A stretch of DNA of 8,280 bases from Chitinispirillales bacterium (GTDB taxonomy: Bacteria; Fibrobacterota; Chitinivibrionia; Chitinivibrionales; Chitinispirillaceae), in assembly GCA_031254445.1 (NCBI GenBank), contig JAIRUL010000096.1, positions 1-8,280 of the forward strand. Direction: 5' to 3'. A model generated the notes under the pieces. The model had not been told where the DNA came from, made no database searches, and was given only the letters and a program-made list of their open reading frames with translations. A program made the translations under genes and the position numbers. Below, one piece after another: positions 1 to 6,858 of this stretch (position 1 is its first letter; each line of letters starts with the position of its first letter).

Positions 1-435
1 GCCGCGACGCGCGCTTGCCCGAGCGGTTGGCGTTTGCCGGGCAGGGGCGACTGGAATGACCTGATGGCCGCCGCCGGCGGCGGGGCGGGCGAGGTGGAGG
101 AGGTAATAGGGATAGGCGGCAACGGCAACGCGTATATTGTGGACAGTGTGCGCTATTACGGTTATGTGGGCACGAACCTTAAATCGGCAAGCGGTTGGAA
201 GGTTGAGGGTTACGATGTGGCCGGCACCAACGATTTCGGTTTTTCGGCAACGCCGGGCGGTTACCGCGACATCGACGGGCGCTTCACTCAATCCGGCAAC
301 GGGTATTGGTGGAGCGCGGCGGAGGCCGCAGGTGGCTATGCGTACTACTGGTATATGTACCAATACAATGAGAACGTCTTTGAGGCCAAGCACGATAAGG
401 ATTACGGCTTGTCGGTGCGCTGTGTGCGGAATTGA
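1..435 (+). CDS. FISUMP-domain surface/exported protein, C-terminal part (5' end outside window)
   Basis: The frame is open from base 1 to a TGA at 433-435, giving 144 visible residues. They match the end of the FISUMP domain (Fibrobacter succinogenes major paralogous domain). The visible order is an ACPSGWRLP opening, a D-W-x-x-L segment, an aromatic GYWWSA block, a YYWYMYQY stretch and the typical terminal SVRCVRN. The domain is normally C-terminal in exported or lipid-anchored proteins that exist as large paralogous sets in Fibrobacter; its biochemical role is unknown. The two cysteines (in ACPSGW and VRCV) are at the usual conserved places. The signal peptide and start codon must lie left of the window, so a start inside the window (for example TTG at 34) is unlikely because it would cut the domain. 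A glycine-rich insert (GGGAGEVEEVIGIGGNGN) sits after the W-x-x-L segment. The domain call is firm; the function is not known. Confidence 0.85.
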   Translation, partial: AATRACPSGWRLPGRGDWNDLMAAAGGGAGEVEEVIGIGGNGNAYIVDSVRYYGYVGTNLKSASGWKVEGYDVAGTNDFGFSATPGGYRDIDGRFTQSGNGYWWSAAEAAGGYAYYWYMYQYNENVFEAKHDKDYGLSVRCVRN

Positions 436-440
436 ACGCT

Positions 441-472
441 GTGCGCGGCGGGCAACGCCGCGCGCTTAATTT
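441..472 (+). terminator. Intrinsic terminator after the FISUMP gene
   Basis: Six bases after the stop codon an 8-bp perfect GC-only stem (GCGCGGCG at 443-450 with CGCCGCGC at 456-463) encloses the 5-nt loop GGCAA. It extends to 10 bp through a G-U pair and an outer G-C pair (441-442 with 464-465). TTAATTT follows directly at 466-472. This is the classic layout of a Rho-independent terminator, and it separates the FISUMP transcript from the porU-like gene. Confidence 0.8.
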
Positions 473-480
473 CCAAAATT

Positions 481-509
481 TTTCCGCCCGTATCGCTGCG
501 AAATATAGT
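481..509 (+). promoter_or_regulatory. Weak candidate promoter for the porU-amrS unit
   Basis: TATAGT at 504-509 is a reasonable -10 element. Seventeen bases upstream, TTTCCG (481-486) is only a poor -35. The position fits, between the FISUMP terminator and the porU-like start, and some promoter is required here because the terminator closes the upstream gene. The exact elements are a guess. Confidence 0.3.
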
Positions 510-566
510 ATTTTTATGGAGTGGATAGAATCTACTCAAATATCGGCTACGATGCCGCGCACATGC

Positions 567-571
567 AGGGG
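567..571 (+). promoter_or_regulatory. Ribosome binding site that decides the porU-like start
   Basis: AGGGG lies 6 bases before the ATG at 578. That ATG places an arginine-containing n-region directly in front of a hydrophobic signal peptide core. The longer reading from GTG at 521 would add 19 residues with no export character, and the ATG at 563 would add 5. The site therefore favours 578 as the true start. Confidence 0.6.
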
Positions 572-577
572 ATAGGG

Positions 578-3500
578 ATGCCGCGTAGAATAGCGGGCTT
601 GGCGCGCTTGTTCGTCATTTTCGCGCTGTTGTCTTGCGCGTCGGCGTTCGCGGCCGTTAGGGTCGTCGAGAGCACGCCGTCGCGCGTCGTATTGAGCTGG
701 GAGCTCGCTAACTTTGATACGGCGACAGTCGGCGGCAATCAAACAAGCATTTCCTATGACGGCGGCCATGTGCCTACCGGCCACTCCGGTTCGGCGTTTA
801 TTCCGGCCTATTCGATCCACGTCGGCGCGCCCGCGCGCGGCGCGGTGCGGGTGTCGGTTACGCCCGAGGAGGTGTCGTCCGTCCGCCTGAACAACCCGTT
901 GCGAAAGCATACCGGCGGCCCCGATTCGGCCGCGCCGGTATTTGTGTCGCGCTGGGTGAGCGAGCCGCTCTACGGCATGATGCGGGATTACCGCGCCGCC
1001 CACCTCCTCCTGCGCCCTGTTCACGACATGGGGCAGGGGAGGGTTCAGCTGCTTAAGCGCGCCCGCGTAGTGATAGATTTTCCGGCGGCGGCGCATACCG
1101 GCGAGACGTGGCGTCCGCGCGGCGAGTTTGAGCGCATTGTGGAGCGGCTGTTTTTGAATTTTAGCGTGGCGCAGGGGTGGCAGGAGGGCAAATCAAGCGG
1201 TTTGCGCAAGGCGGCGGATGGCCAAATAGCCCCGTATCCGCTTGCGTTTGATAAGAAGCTTGCGATGTTTAAGGTAGGCGACGGCAATAAAAACCTGAAC
1301 GAGGGATTGACTAACGAGAACTCGCTGATAAAAATCCGCGGTTCCGCTATCCGGAAAATTTTTGGTTCTAGCGTGCCTATCGCCTCGGTAGCCCTCTATG
1401 CGTCGGCAAGGGGCGAGATGGACGTGCTTGTGCCGCCTGCGAACGATATCCCGCCGGGCATTTACGAGCTGCCGGCCATGCGCTACGATTTGAATGGGAA
1501 CGGCGTTGTTGACGACAATGATTATGTTGTCGCGTATGTTGCCGGCGCGTCCGGCTGGGCTTACAACGCCGGCACGCGGCAGTTTAGTTTCAGCATAAAC
1601 CGCTATGACGACGCGCGCACCTATTGGCTTGCGGTGAAGGACGGCGCCGGCGCGAAGATGGAGCGTTTCGACCAACCGCAGTACGGCGGCGGGGTTGTGC
1701 GCGAGACGTTTGAGAACAATATGTACCTCCGAACGCCGCAGGTAGAATCGCAGGCCGACAACAACCATGAGGGCGGGCTCGAATGGGCGTGGAGGAGGTT
1801 TACGCCGAGCAGGATGGACACCACGATACGGTTGGATTTGCCGGGGATTGACGAACGAGTGCCGGGGTCGATAATGTTTCGCAGCGGATCGCTGTCTTAC
1901 GGTTCCATAAGCGCGGAGCTTGGCACGAAGTGGCTTTGCTCAAGCTGCGGCAACCAGCAGGTTGACGTGGCGGATTGGCGTTCAAAGGATCTCGTCATAA
2001 AATTCAGCGGCCGCGTCGATAACCCATCAGCCTATTACGAGCTGAACGCCATTCATGTGCGTTACGGGCGTACGCTTGCCCTTTCCGACGCGGCTGGCAA
2101 GCTTGAGATTTTTTCATCTACCGGCGCCGATACAGCTCGCTATAGGCTTTCCAGGGCGGATGGCGGCGGCCTTGCGTACATTGTCCGCGTTTTGGCAAAT
2201 GACCTAAGCGTTTCGCTCGTAGACACGGTAAGGGCTAGGTCGTATGAGTGGAGCGATGCCGGCAATCGTGGCGCAAGGTATATGGCGATGCTTGAGAAAG
2301 ACATCGTCGACTACAGCGATTCCCTCGTCGAAATCGACAGCCGTAGCGTGGTGAACGGCAATTATCAGATTCGCGATCTCCGCAACCCTGACAACGCCAC
2401 GGATTTTTTGATTATCACGCACGAGGAGTTTTTAAGCGCCGCGATTAAGCTCGCCGAGCACAAGTTTGGCATGGGTTTTACTAGCCCCAAAGTTGTGCTG
2501 CTTAACGACATATTGAACCAATTTGGCGGTGGGAACACGGATCCGGCCGCGATTAGGAATTTTCTGTATTATGTGTATGGAAATTGGCGTGACGGCAGCC
2601 TATTCTCGTATGTGACGCTCTTTGGCGCCGGGCACTACGACTACAAGAACATTTCTTCACGCGTTGCCAACTTTATGCCTGTGCCGTACATCAACAATGG
2701 GATAAGCGACGATTTTTATGTTTTCTTTGACGCGTCGTTGCATCCGGGGTCTCAGCACAACGGTTATTACTTTTTGGGGCGCCTGCCGGCTAGAAATTCG
2801 ATGGAGGCGTTTGACATGGTGGGGAAAATCATAGAGACGGAGGATCCGCGCGTTGCCGAGTTCGATGCGTGGCGCGGCAGGGTGCTCTTAGCCGCCGACG
2901 ACGACCAGCAAGGCGCGAAAATGGACGGCAGCAAGGATTACCACGTGTCTTCGTCCGAAAAAGTGTCCAAAGTTATTACGGGTAGGCGGCCTGATGTTGA
3001 TCAAAGGAAAGTCTACCTTTTCGAGTACCCTTGGGACGACCGGTATTACAAGCCTGCCGCCACAAGGACGCTTATAAACGAGATCAATAACGGGGTCGCT
3101 GTTGTCAACTGGTTTGGGCATGGGGCGATTGACCTTGTGGCGGACGAGAGGCTTATGAAAACCGAAGACATCACGGCTTTATACAACCAAAAGCGATACC
3201 CGTTATTTTGCCTATTCTCTTGCTCAATAGCCAAGTTTGACCGGCCTGGCGATGTATGTTTAGCGTCGATGCTTGTCAGGCAGCCCGGAGCCGGAGCGAT
3301 AGCAGTGATTGCAAGCGCTAGGGAGGTGTACCCCTCCGCCAACGAAAATTTGGCGTTGCCGTTTTTTGACGCGCTCTTTGGCACAATGAGCGGCGAAAAC
3401 CTCTCGTTCGGCAGCGCGCTTACGATAGCGAAGGCTAAGTACATCAATGACCATAATAGGTATTACGTAGTTTTGGGCGATCCGTCTATAACGCTTACTA

Positions 3501-4627
3501 GCCGTGGCCGCAATGTCGCCGTATCGTTTACCGATACCGCCGGCATACCGCTGTATGCGCTCAACGCCATGCAGCAGATTGTCATAAAGGGTACTGTAAT
3601 GAACATAAACGGCGTACAGGATGAGGGCTTTGGCGGCGGCGCGTACGCGAGCGTTACGCTCTTCAACCCGCCTCAGGACTCGGCGCGCAGGAAGGACGGC
3701 GGCAAGTTCTCAAATCCGGTGTACAGTTTGCAGGGCACGCCTGTCTTCAGCGCAAAAATACCGATTGTAAATGGCGCGTTCGAGCAGCAGATTCTTTTGC
3801 CTATGAACTTAGCGTTTGGAAAACAGGGCGTAAAGGTCTCCGCTTATGTGTGGAAAGAGCGGGAGGCGCTTACCGGGGCAGGATATCTCGATTGGCTGAT
3901 CTTTGAGGGTTCCCAAAGCGGCAACCTGAGCGATACGCTGGGCCCTAAAATCAGCATAAGGCCTATTTACAACTCCGAGGCTATGGATCGCGCCGGCCTC
4001 TTCGTTAGAAACCGCGTCACCGCGCAGTTGCCCCTAACGCTTGAGGTAAGCATAGAGGATGAGAACGGCATAAATGTGATGGGCGCCGGTCCCGACGAAG
4101 GGCTTACAATGGAGGTAAAGGGCGCGCTTTCGAAGCGCAGCGTCAACCACCTCTTGCAATTTTCGGAGGGCAGCTTCAGGCATGGCACGGCGACGCTGAC
4201 GTTTGAGGAGAATTCGCTAAAAGGCGGGACTTATGAATTGATAATAAGCGCGCAGGACTTGCTCGGAAACGTGTCGAGGCTGAGCGCGGCGTTAGAGATT
4301 GTCGATCCTTCCGACCTGAAGTTAGACCACGTGATAAACGTGCCGAACCCCGTGAAGATGGGTCGCGAAACGCGCTTCTACTACTACCACTCAAACGCCC
4401 CTGGCGACTTAAACGTAAATGTCACGGTGCGCGTGTATTCTTTGGGCGGTAGGCTGCTATCGGTAATACGCAACCCGCGCAACGGGGAGGCGTGGGTGCC
4501 TATGGACGGCAAAGGAAACCTATTGACGCCGAACGTTTATCTATACCAAGTAACGGCGTCGTCGTCGAATATCGGAAAGACTGTTAAGAGTAAAATAAAA
4601 AAATTGGTTGTGCATCCGCCAAGGTGA
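578..4627 (+). CDS. porU: PorU-like type IX secretion sortase, gingipain-family (C25) cysteine peptidase
   Basis: This encodes a 1349-residue exported protein. Residues 1 to about 25 form a signal peptide (PRR, then a LFVIFALL core and an AFA/A cleavage site). An N-terminal beta-rich region includes the PorU-type segment LIKIRGSAIRKIFG. Residues 304-315 form an EF-hand-like calcium loop (D304, N306, N308, D312, D315). The C25 peptidase domain spans about 607-972, from DFLIIT to a closing LGDPSITL. The catalytic dyad is His848 in NWFGHG and Cys882 in FSCSIAKFD, 34 residues apart, much as in gingipains. Residues about 1254-1349 form a FlgD/CTD-like beta sandwich (PNPVKMG, then DGKGNLLTPNVYLYQV). 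PorU cleaves the C-terminal signals of type IX cargo at the outer membrane and attaches the cargo to the surface; it carries its own retained C-terminal domain, consistent with this architecture. The protein is somewhat longer than the well-studied ~1150-residue form. The C25 call is near certain; PorU rather than another C25 protease is likely. The gene is followed by the amrS-like gene. Confidence 0.8.
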   Translation: MPRRIAGLARLFVIFALLSCASAFAAVRVVESTPSRVVLSWELANFDTATVGGNQTSISYDGGHVPTGHSGSAFIPAYSIHVGAPARGAVRVSVTPEEVSSVRLNNPLRKHTGGPDSAAPVFVSRWVSEPLYGMMRDYRAAHLLLRPVHDMGQGRVQLLKRARVVIDFPAAAHTGETWRPRGEFERIVERLFLNFSVAQGWQEGKSSGLRKAADGQIAPYPLAFDKKLAMFKVGDGNKNLNEGLTNENSLIKIRGSAIRKIFGSSVPIASVALYASARGEMDVLVPPANDIPPGIYELPAMRYDLNGNGVVDDNDYVVAYVAGASGWAYNAGTRQFSFSINRYDDARTYWLAVKDGAGAKMERFDQPQYGGGVVRETFENNMYLRTPQVESQADNNHEGGLEWAWRRFTPSRMDTTIRLDLPGIDERVPGSIMFRSGSLSYGSISAELGTKWLCSSCGNQQVDVADWRSKDLVIKFSGRVDNPSAYYELNAIHVRYGRTLALSDAAGKLEIFSSTGADTARYRLSRADGGGLAYIVRVLANDLSVSLVDTVRARSYEWSDAGNRGARYMAMLEKDIVDYSDSLVEIDSRSVVNGNYQIRDLRNPDNATDFLIITHEEFLSAAIKLAEHKFGMGFTSPKVVLLNDILNQFGGGNTDPAAIRNFLYYVYGNWRDGSLFSYVTLFGAGHYDYKNISSRVANFMPVPYINNGISDDFYVFFDASLHPGSQHNGYYFLGRLPARNSMEAFDMVGKIIETEDPRVAEFDAWRGRVLLAADDDQQGAKMDGSKDYHVSSSEKVSKVITGRRPDVDQRKVYLFEYPWDDRYYKPAATRTLINEINNGVAVVNWFGHGAIDLVADERLMKTEDITALYNQKRYPLFCLFSCSIAKFDRPGDVCLASMLVRQPGAGAIAVIASAREVYPSANENLALPFFDALFGTMSGENLSFGSALTIAKAKYINDHNRYYVVLGDPSITLTSRGRNVAVSFTDTAGIPLYALNAMQQIVIKGTVMNINGVQDEGFGGGAYASVTLFNPPQDSARRKDGGKFSNPVYSLQGTPVFSAKIPIVNGAFEQQILLPMNLAFGKQGVKVSAYVWKEREALTGAGYLDWLIFEGSQSGNLSDTLGPKISIRPIYNSEAMDRAGLFVRNRVTAQLPLTLEVSIEDENGINVMGAGPDEGLTMEVKGALSKRSVNHLLQFSEGSFRHGTATLTFEENSLKGGTYELIISAQDLLGNVSRLSAALEIVDPSDLKLDHVINVPNPVKMGRETRFYYYHSNAPGDLNVNVTVRVYSLGGRLLSVIRNPRNGEAWVPMDGKGNLLTPNVYLYQVTASSSNIGKTVKSKIKKLVVHPPR

Positions 4628-4647
4628 AAGTGGATCGGGTTACTATT

Positions 4648-5682
4648 ATGAAAGAAGCGTTATTGTGGGATAAGGCTAGTGGCGGCGCGGTGATTTGCAA
4701 GCTATGCGCCCACAAGTGCCGCATCGCCCCCGATAGACGCGGAATCTGCACCGTGCGGGCCAATGACGGCGGCGTTCTGCGTACCTGCGTCTACGGCCGC
4801 GCCATTGCCGAGCACGTCGACCCCGTAGAAAAGAAGCCGCTCTACCATTTCCTGCCGTCAAGCGAGACCTATTCGGTGGCCACGGTAGGATGCAATTTCA
4901 AATGCGCTTTCTGCCAAAACTGGGGCATCTCCCAGTCCGCCGGCCTCAGAAAGGACGACGTAGAGCGGATTGATCAGAGCGGCATAGCAATGCCCCCGCA
5001 AAGAGTCGTTGACGTCGCGCTGAAGTATATGTGCCGAAGCATCTCGTTTACCTACACGGAGCCGACGGTCTTCTTCGAGTACGCTCTTGACACGGCAAGA
5101 ATCGCTAAAGACGCCGGGTTAAAGACGGTCTTTGTGTCAAATGGCTATATGTCTAAAGAGTGCATAGATGCTGTCGCGCCGTACCTTGACGCGTGCAATA
5201 TCGACTTAAAGTCGTTTAGCGACGGCTTCTACAAAACCCACTGCGGCGCGTCGCTCTATCCGGTGTTAGAGTCGCTTAAAGCGATACGCGAGGCGGGGAT
5301 ATGGCTTGAGGTTACGACGCTCGTTATCGCCGGCGAGAATGATTCCGACGAAGAGCTTGCCGGCATCGCAAGGTTTATAGCCGATGAGCTGGGTAGAGAT
5401 ACTCCGTGGCACGTCTCCCGCTTTTTTCCGCAGTATCACATGTCTGATAGGCTCGCCACAGGCGTACAGTCGATCGACAGGGCGCTTAACTTAGGGCGCG
5501 GAGCCGGGCTGCGGTATGTCTACGCCGGCAATGTGGATCTGGCTCAAGATACGCTATGCCCCAAGTGCGGCGAGACGGTCATGCGCAGGCAAGGGTATAG
5601 GACGGATGCCGACGGGCTTAGCACGGACGGGGGAGCGGGGCGCTGCCGCGGGTGCGGGGCGGAAATATGCGGTATTTTTTGA
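4648..5682 (+). CDS. amrS: AmmeMemoRadiSam-system radical SAM enzyme (AmrS-like)
   Basis: The 344-residue protein has the full AmrS layout. An N-terminal cysteine cluster is formed by Cys17, Cys20, Cys24 and Cys34 (CKLCAHKC then GICTVR). The segment HVDPVEKKPLYHFLP precedes the radical SAM motif CNFKCAFCQNW (Cys82, Cys86, Cys89), which ligates a 4Fe-4S cluster for cleaving S-adenosylmethionine. The core includes SFTYTEPTVFFEYA and DLKSF. A C-terminal zinc-ribbon-like end has Cys304, Cys307, Cys333 and Cys336, with an extra Cys341. The fold is related to pyruvate formate-lyase activating enzymes, but the substrate is not established. The family usually accompanies Memo-like and AMMECR1-like proteins; neither is in this window. 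The start at ATG 4648 matches the usual MKEAL opening. An alternative GTG at 4624 adds 8 residues and overlaps the porU stop (GTGA). Neither start has a strong ribosome binding site, which suggests translational coupling to porU. Confidence 0.88.
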   Translation: MKEALLWDKASGGAVICKLCAHKCRIAPDRRGICTVRANDGGVLRTCVYGRAIAEHVDPVEKKPLYHFLPSSETYSVATVGCNFKCAFCQNWGISQSAGLRKDDVERIDQSGIAMPPQRVVDVALKYMCRSISFTYTEPTVFFEYALDTARIAKDAGLKTVFVSNGYMSKECIDAVAPYLDACNIDLKSFSDGFYKTHCGASLYPVLESLKAIREAGIWLEVTTLVIAGENDSDEELAGIARFIADELGRDTPWHVSRFFPQYHMSDRLATGVQSIDRALNLGRGAGLRYVYAGNVDLAQDTLCPKCGETVMRRQGYRTDADGLSTDGGAGRCRGCGAEICGIF

Positions 5683-5691
5683 CGGTGTGTA

Positions 5692-5721
5692 TTGACACGG
5701 TTTATTCCCGTGAACTATATT
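5692..5721 (+). promoter_or_regulatory. Near-consensus sigma70-type promoter with a dyad in the spacer
   Basis: A perfect TTGACA (5692-5697) and a TATATT (5716-5721) are 18 bases apart, the best promoter in the window. An inverted repeat, CACGG (5696-5700) and CCGTG (5708-5712), overlaps the -35 and fills the spacer, so it could be an operator. Transcription would start near 5728, about 250 bases before the beta-helix gene at 5978. The promoter therefore drives either a long leader or a separate small RNA. Confidence 0.65.
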
Positions 5722-5760
5722 AGTGTGTGTAGTGTTTGTTGATGACGGCATTGATTTTTG

Positions 5761-5909
5761 GCCGTGCGGATATTGTCGCGTTGTATAGATTTCGTTCTCG
5801 TTGTACCTGAAGTCGATTTTGCTGTGTCGGAGCTATCTCGTTGTACCAAATTTCCCTCTCGTTGTGCCCGGCGCTATCTCGCCGTATCAAAATTCGTTTT
5901 CGTTGCACA
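5761..5909. repeat. Array of degenerate ~20-bp tandem repeats
   Basis: Eight units begin with variants of CGTTGTACC (CGTTGT, CGCCGT, GCTGTG, GCCGTG). They start at about 5761, 5779, 5799, 5821, 5839, 5860, 5880 and 5901, that is 18-22 bases apart. Most end in a pyrimidine-rich TCT or TTTT before the next CG. There is a hint of a 41-bp two-unit period: TCCGAGCTATCTCG and CGGCGCTATCTCG recur on alternate units. The units are too diverged to be a CRISPR array and have no unique spacers. Short open frames through the array on both strands (5758-5940 forward, 5720-5908 reverse) look like by-products of the repetition. Confidence 0.6.
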
Positions 5910-5912
5910 CAA

Positions 5913-5937
5913 AAATAACGGCTGCCGTTATTTGTAT
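5913..5937. promoter_or_regulatory. Perfect 21-bp palindrome: hairpin terminator or operator
   Basis: AAATAACGGC at 5913-5922 pairs with GCCGTTATTT at 5924-5933 around a single T. As RNA it would form a 9-bp stem with a 3-nt CTG loop, followed by TTTGTATT, which resembles a weak intrinsic terminator. As DNA it is a symmetric protein-binding site. The half-site CGTTATT recurs once more at 5941-5947, 14 bases after the copy at 5927-5933, which supports a regulator site close to the start of the gene at 5978. Confidence 0.5.
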
Positions 5938-5977
5938 TAACGTTATTATTGACCCTAAACGCATAGGAGCGTGAAGT

Positions 5978-6820
5978 ATGTCCCGTATTATCTTTTCTAT
6001 TATTGCCTCGGCGTTTTTTTTATTTGCGCTAGCCCTATCCGATGCCTGCGCCGGAGAGAAGCGTCCGCTCTCAGGCAGCGCTAGCGGCGCTCTTGATGTT
6101 GGCGAATATTTGGTAAAATCAACGCTCACGGTGCAAGCGGGCGATACGTTCAGCATACGCGCCGGGGCGGTGTTGTATTTTGATCAGCTTACCGGAATTG
6201 ACGTGGCCGGGGAGCTGTGTGTTGACGGGACGCCGGGGGAGCGTGTCGTCATGGCCTCTGTAAACGATACCGCAGGTTCCTCAGAACCGGCGCATGGGTT
6301 TGACTGGAACGGGGTAAAAACGACCGGCGCCGAGGCGGTCGTAAGGTTGCGCTACGTAGACATCCGCAACAGCGTTTACGGGGTGAACATCCGGGATACG
6401 TTGGCCAAAGCGGAGCTTGCAGGCGTAGCTTTCCAAAACAACGGTTACGCGTCGCTCGTGAGGGGAAATGACATTATGCCGATACCAGCAGGCGAGCCGT
6501 TTAACGCGCTGTGGAACATCGATACGCCGGCGCAGGCTCGGCAAGACGATAGGATGCCGGCAAAAAAACAGAGCCGCGTAAATGCCAGATTCATTTTCAA
6601 CGCCAGCGCGGTAAGCGTAGCGGTGGTAGGGATGACGGTTTACTGCGTCGGCCTGTCGAATAACAATGTCTATTTTAGGCACTATTCGCAGGATGACAAT
6701 TCCAAGCGGCTATCGGCATACTACGAGAATGAAATCCGCGGTAGCATTAATGTTAGTACGGTAGGTGCGGTAATGGCGGGAATAGGCCTAGGATGCATGG
6801 GCGTCTCGCTGTTTTTTTAA
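5978..6820 (+). CDS. Exported beta-helix-like protein with two C-terminal membrane helices, function unknown
   Basis: The 280-residue product begins at an ATG with AGGAG 8 bases upstream (5965-5969). Residues 1-25 are a signal peptide ending ACA. Residues about 38-150 read like the opening turns of a right-handed parallel beta-helix: V-K-STLTVQAGDTFSIRAG, then VAGELCVDGTPGERVVMAS, then GFDWNGVKTTG and LRYVDIRNSVYGVNI. A polar linker follows to about 200. Two hydrophobic helices (about 205-227 and 257-280) flank a basic and tyrosine-rich loop (YFRHYSQDD, AYYENEIRG), a layout I associate with envelope proteins of this group. The final LFF ends at the membrane. The signal peptide has cysteine 24 but no proper lipobox, so a lipoprotein is unlikely. 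I do not recognise a specific function; a cell-envelope location is the safest inference. It may be controlled by the promoter and repeat region upstream. Confidence 0.75.
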   Translation: MSRIIFSIIASAFFLFALALSDACAGEKRPLSGSASGALDVGEYLVKSTLTVQAGDTFSIRAGAVLYFDQLTGIDVAGELCVDGTPGERVVMASVNDTAGSSEPAHGFDWNGVKTTGAEAVVRLRYVDIRNSVYGVNIRDTLAKAELAGVAFQNNGYASLVRGNDIMPIPAGEPFNALWNIDTPAQARQDDRMPAKKQSRVNARFIFNASAVSVAVVGMTVYCVGLSNNNVYFRHYSQDDNSKRLSAYYENEIRGSINVSTVGAVMAGIGLGCMGVSLFF

Positions 6821-6832
6821 CGTTACTGGTCT

Positions 6833-6851
6833 CGCGCCCGTATAGGGCGCG
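6833..6851. terminator. GC-rich hairpin between convergent genes
   Basis: CGCGCCC (6833-6839) and GGGCGCG (6845-6851) form a perfect 7-bp stem around GTATA. It lies between the stop of the forward gene at 6820 and the stop of the reverse gene at 6859. This is where a shared bidirectional terminator is expected, but neither strand has a following T-run, so efficient intrinsic termination is uncertain. Confidence 0.5.
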
Positions 6852-6858
6852 GATGTCC

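Noticed and set aside
137..469. 110-residue forward ORF overlapping the FISUMP gene
   Set aside because: Out-of-frame with a clear FISUMP domain, and it runs into the terminator stem.
516..575. 19-codon leader ORF (ATG 516 to TAG 573-575) ending just before porU
   Set aside because: No clear ribosome binding site, no codon runs or attenuator structure; an out-of-frame chance ORF is the simpler explanation.
521..577. 19-residue N-terminal extension of the porU-like protein from GTG 521
   Set aside because: It would bury the signal peptide 19 residues inside; the ATG at 578 has AGGGG at 6 bases and gives a normal signal peptide.
536..4394. Many reverse-strand ORFs of 60-190 codons opposite the porU-like gene
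   Set aside because: They are antisense shadows of a GC-biased coding sequence, with arginine/alanine-rich low-complexity translations and no domain features.
5640..5682. Intrinsic terminator at the end of amrS
   Set aside because: The CCGC/GCGG stem is only 4 bp and far from the TTTTTT run, which is part of the last codons; no convincing terminator is seen.
5761..5909. CRISPR array
   Set aside because: Units are 18-22 bp with no unique spacers and heavy divergence between copies; no cas genes are present.
5758..5940. 60-residue forward ORF in the repeat region
   Set aside because: It starts with TTG without a good ribosome binding site, is built from the degenerate repeats (recurring LSRC/AV motifs in shifted frames), and ends in the palindrome. 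A matching reverse-strand ORF exists, as expected from repeats lacking stops.
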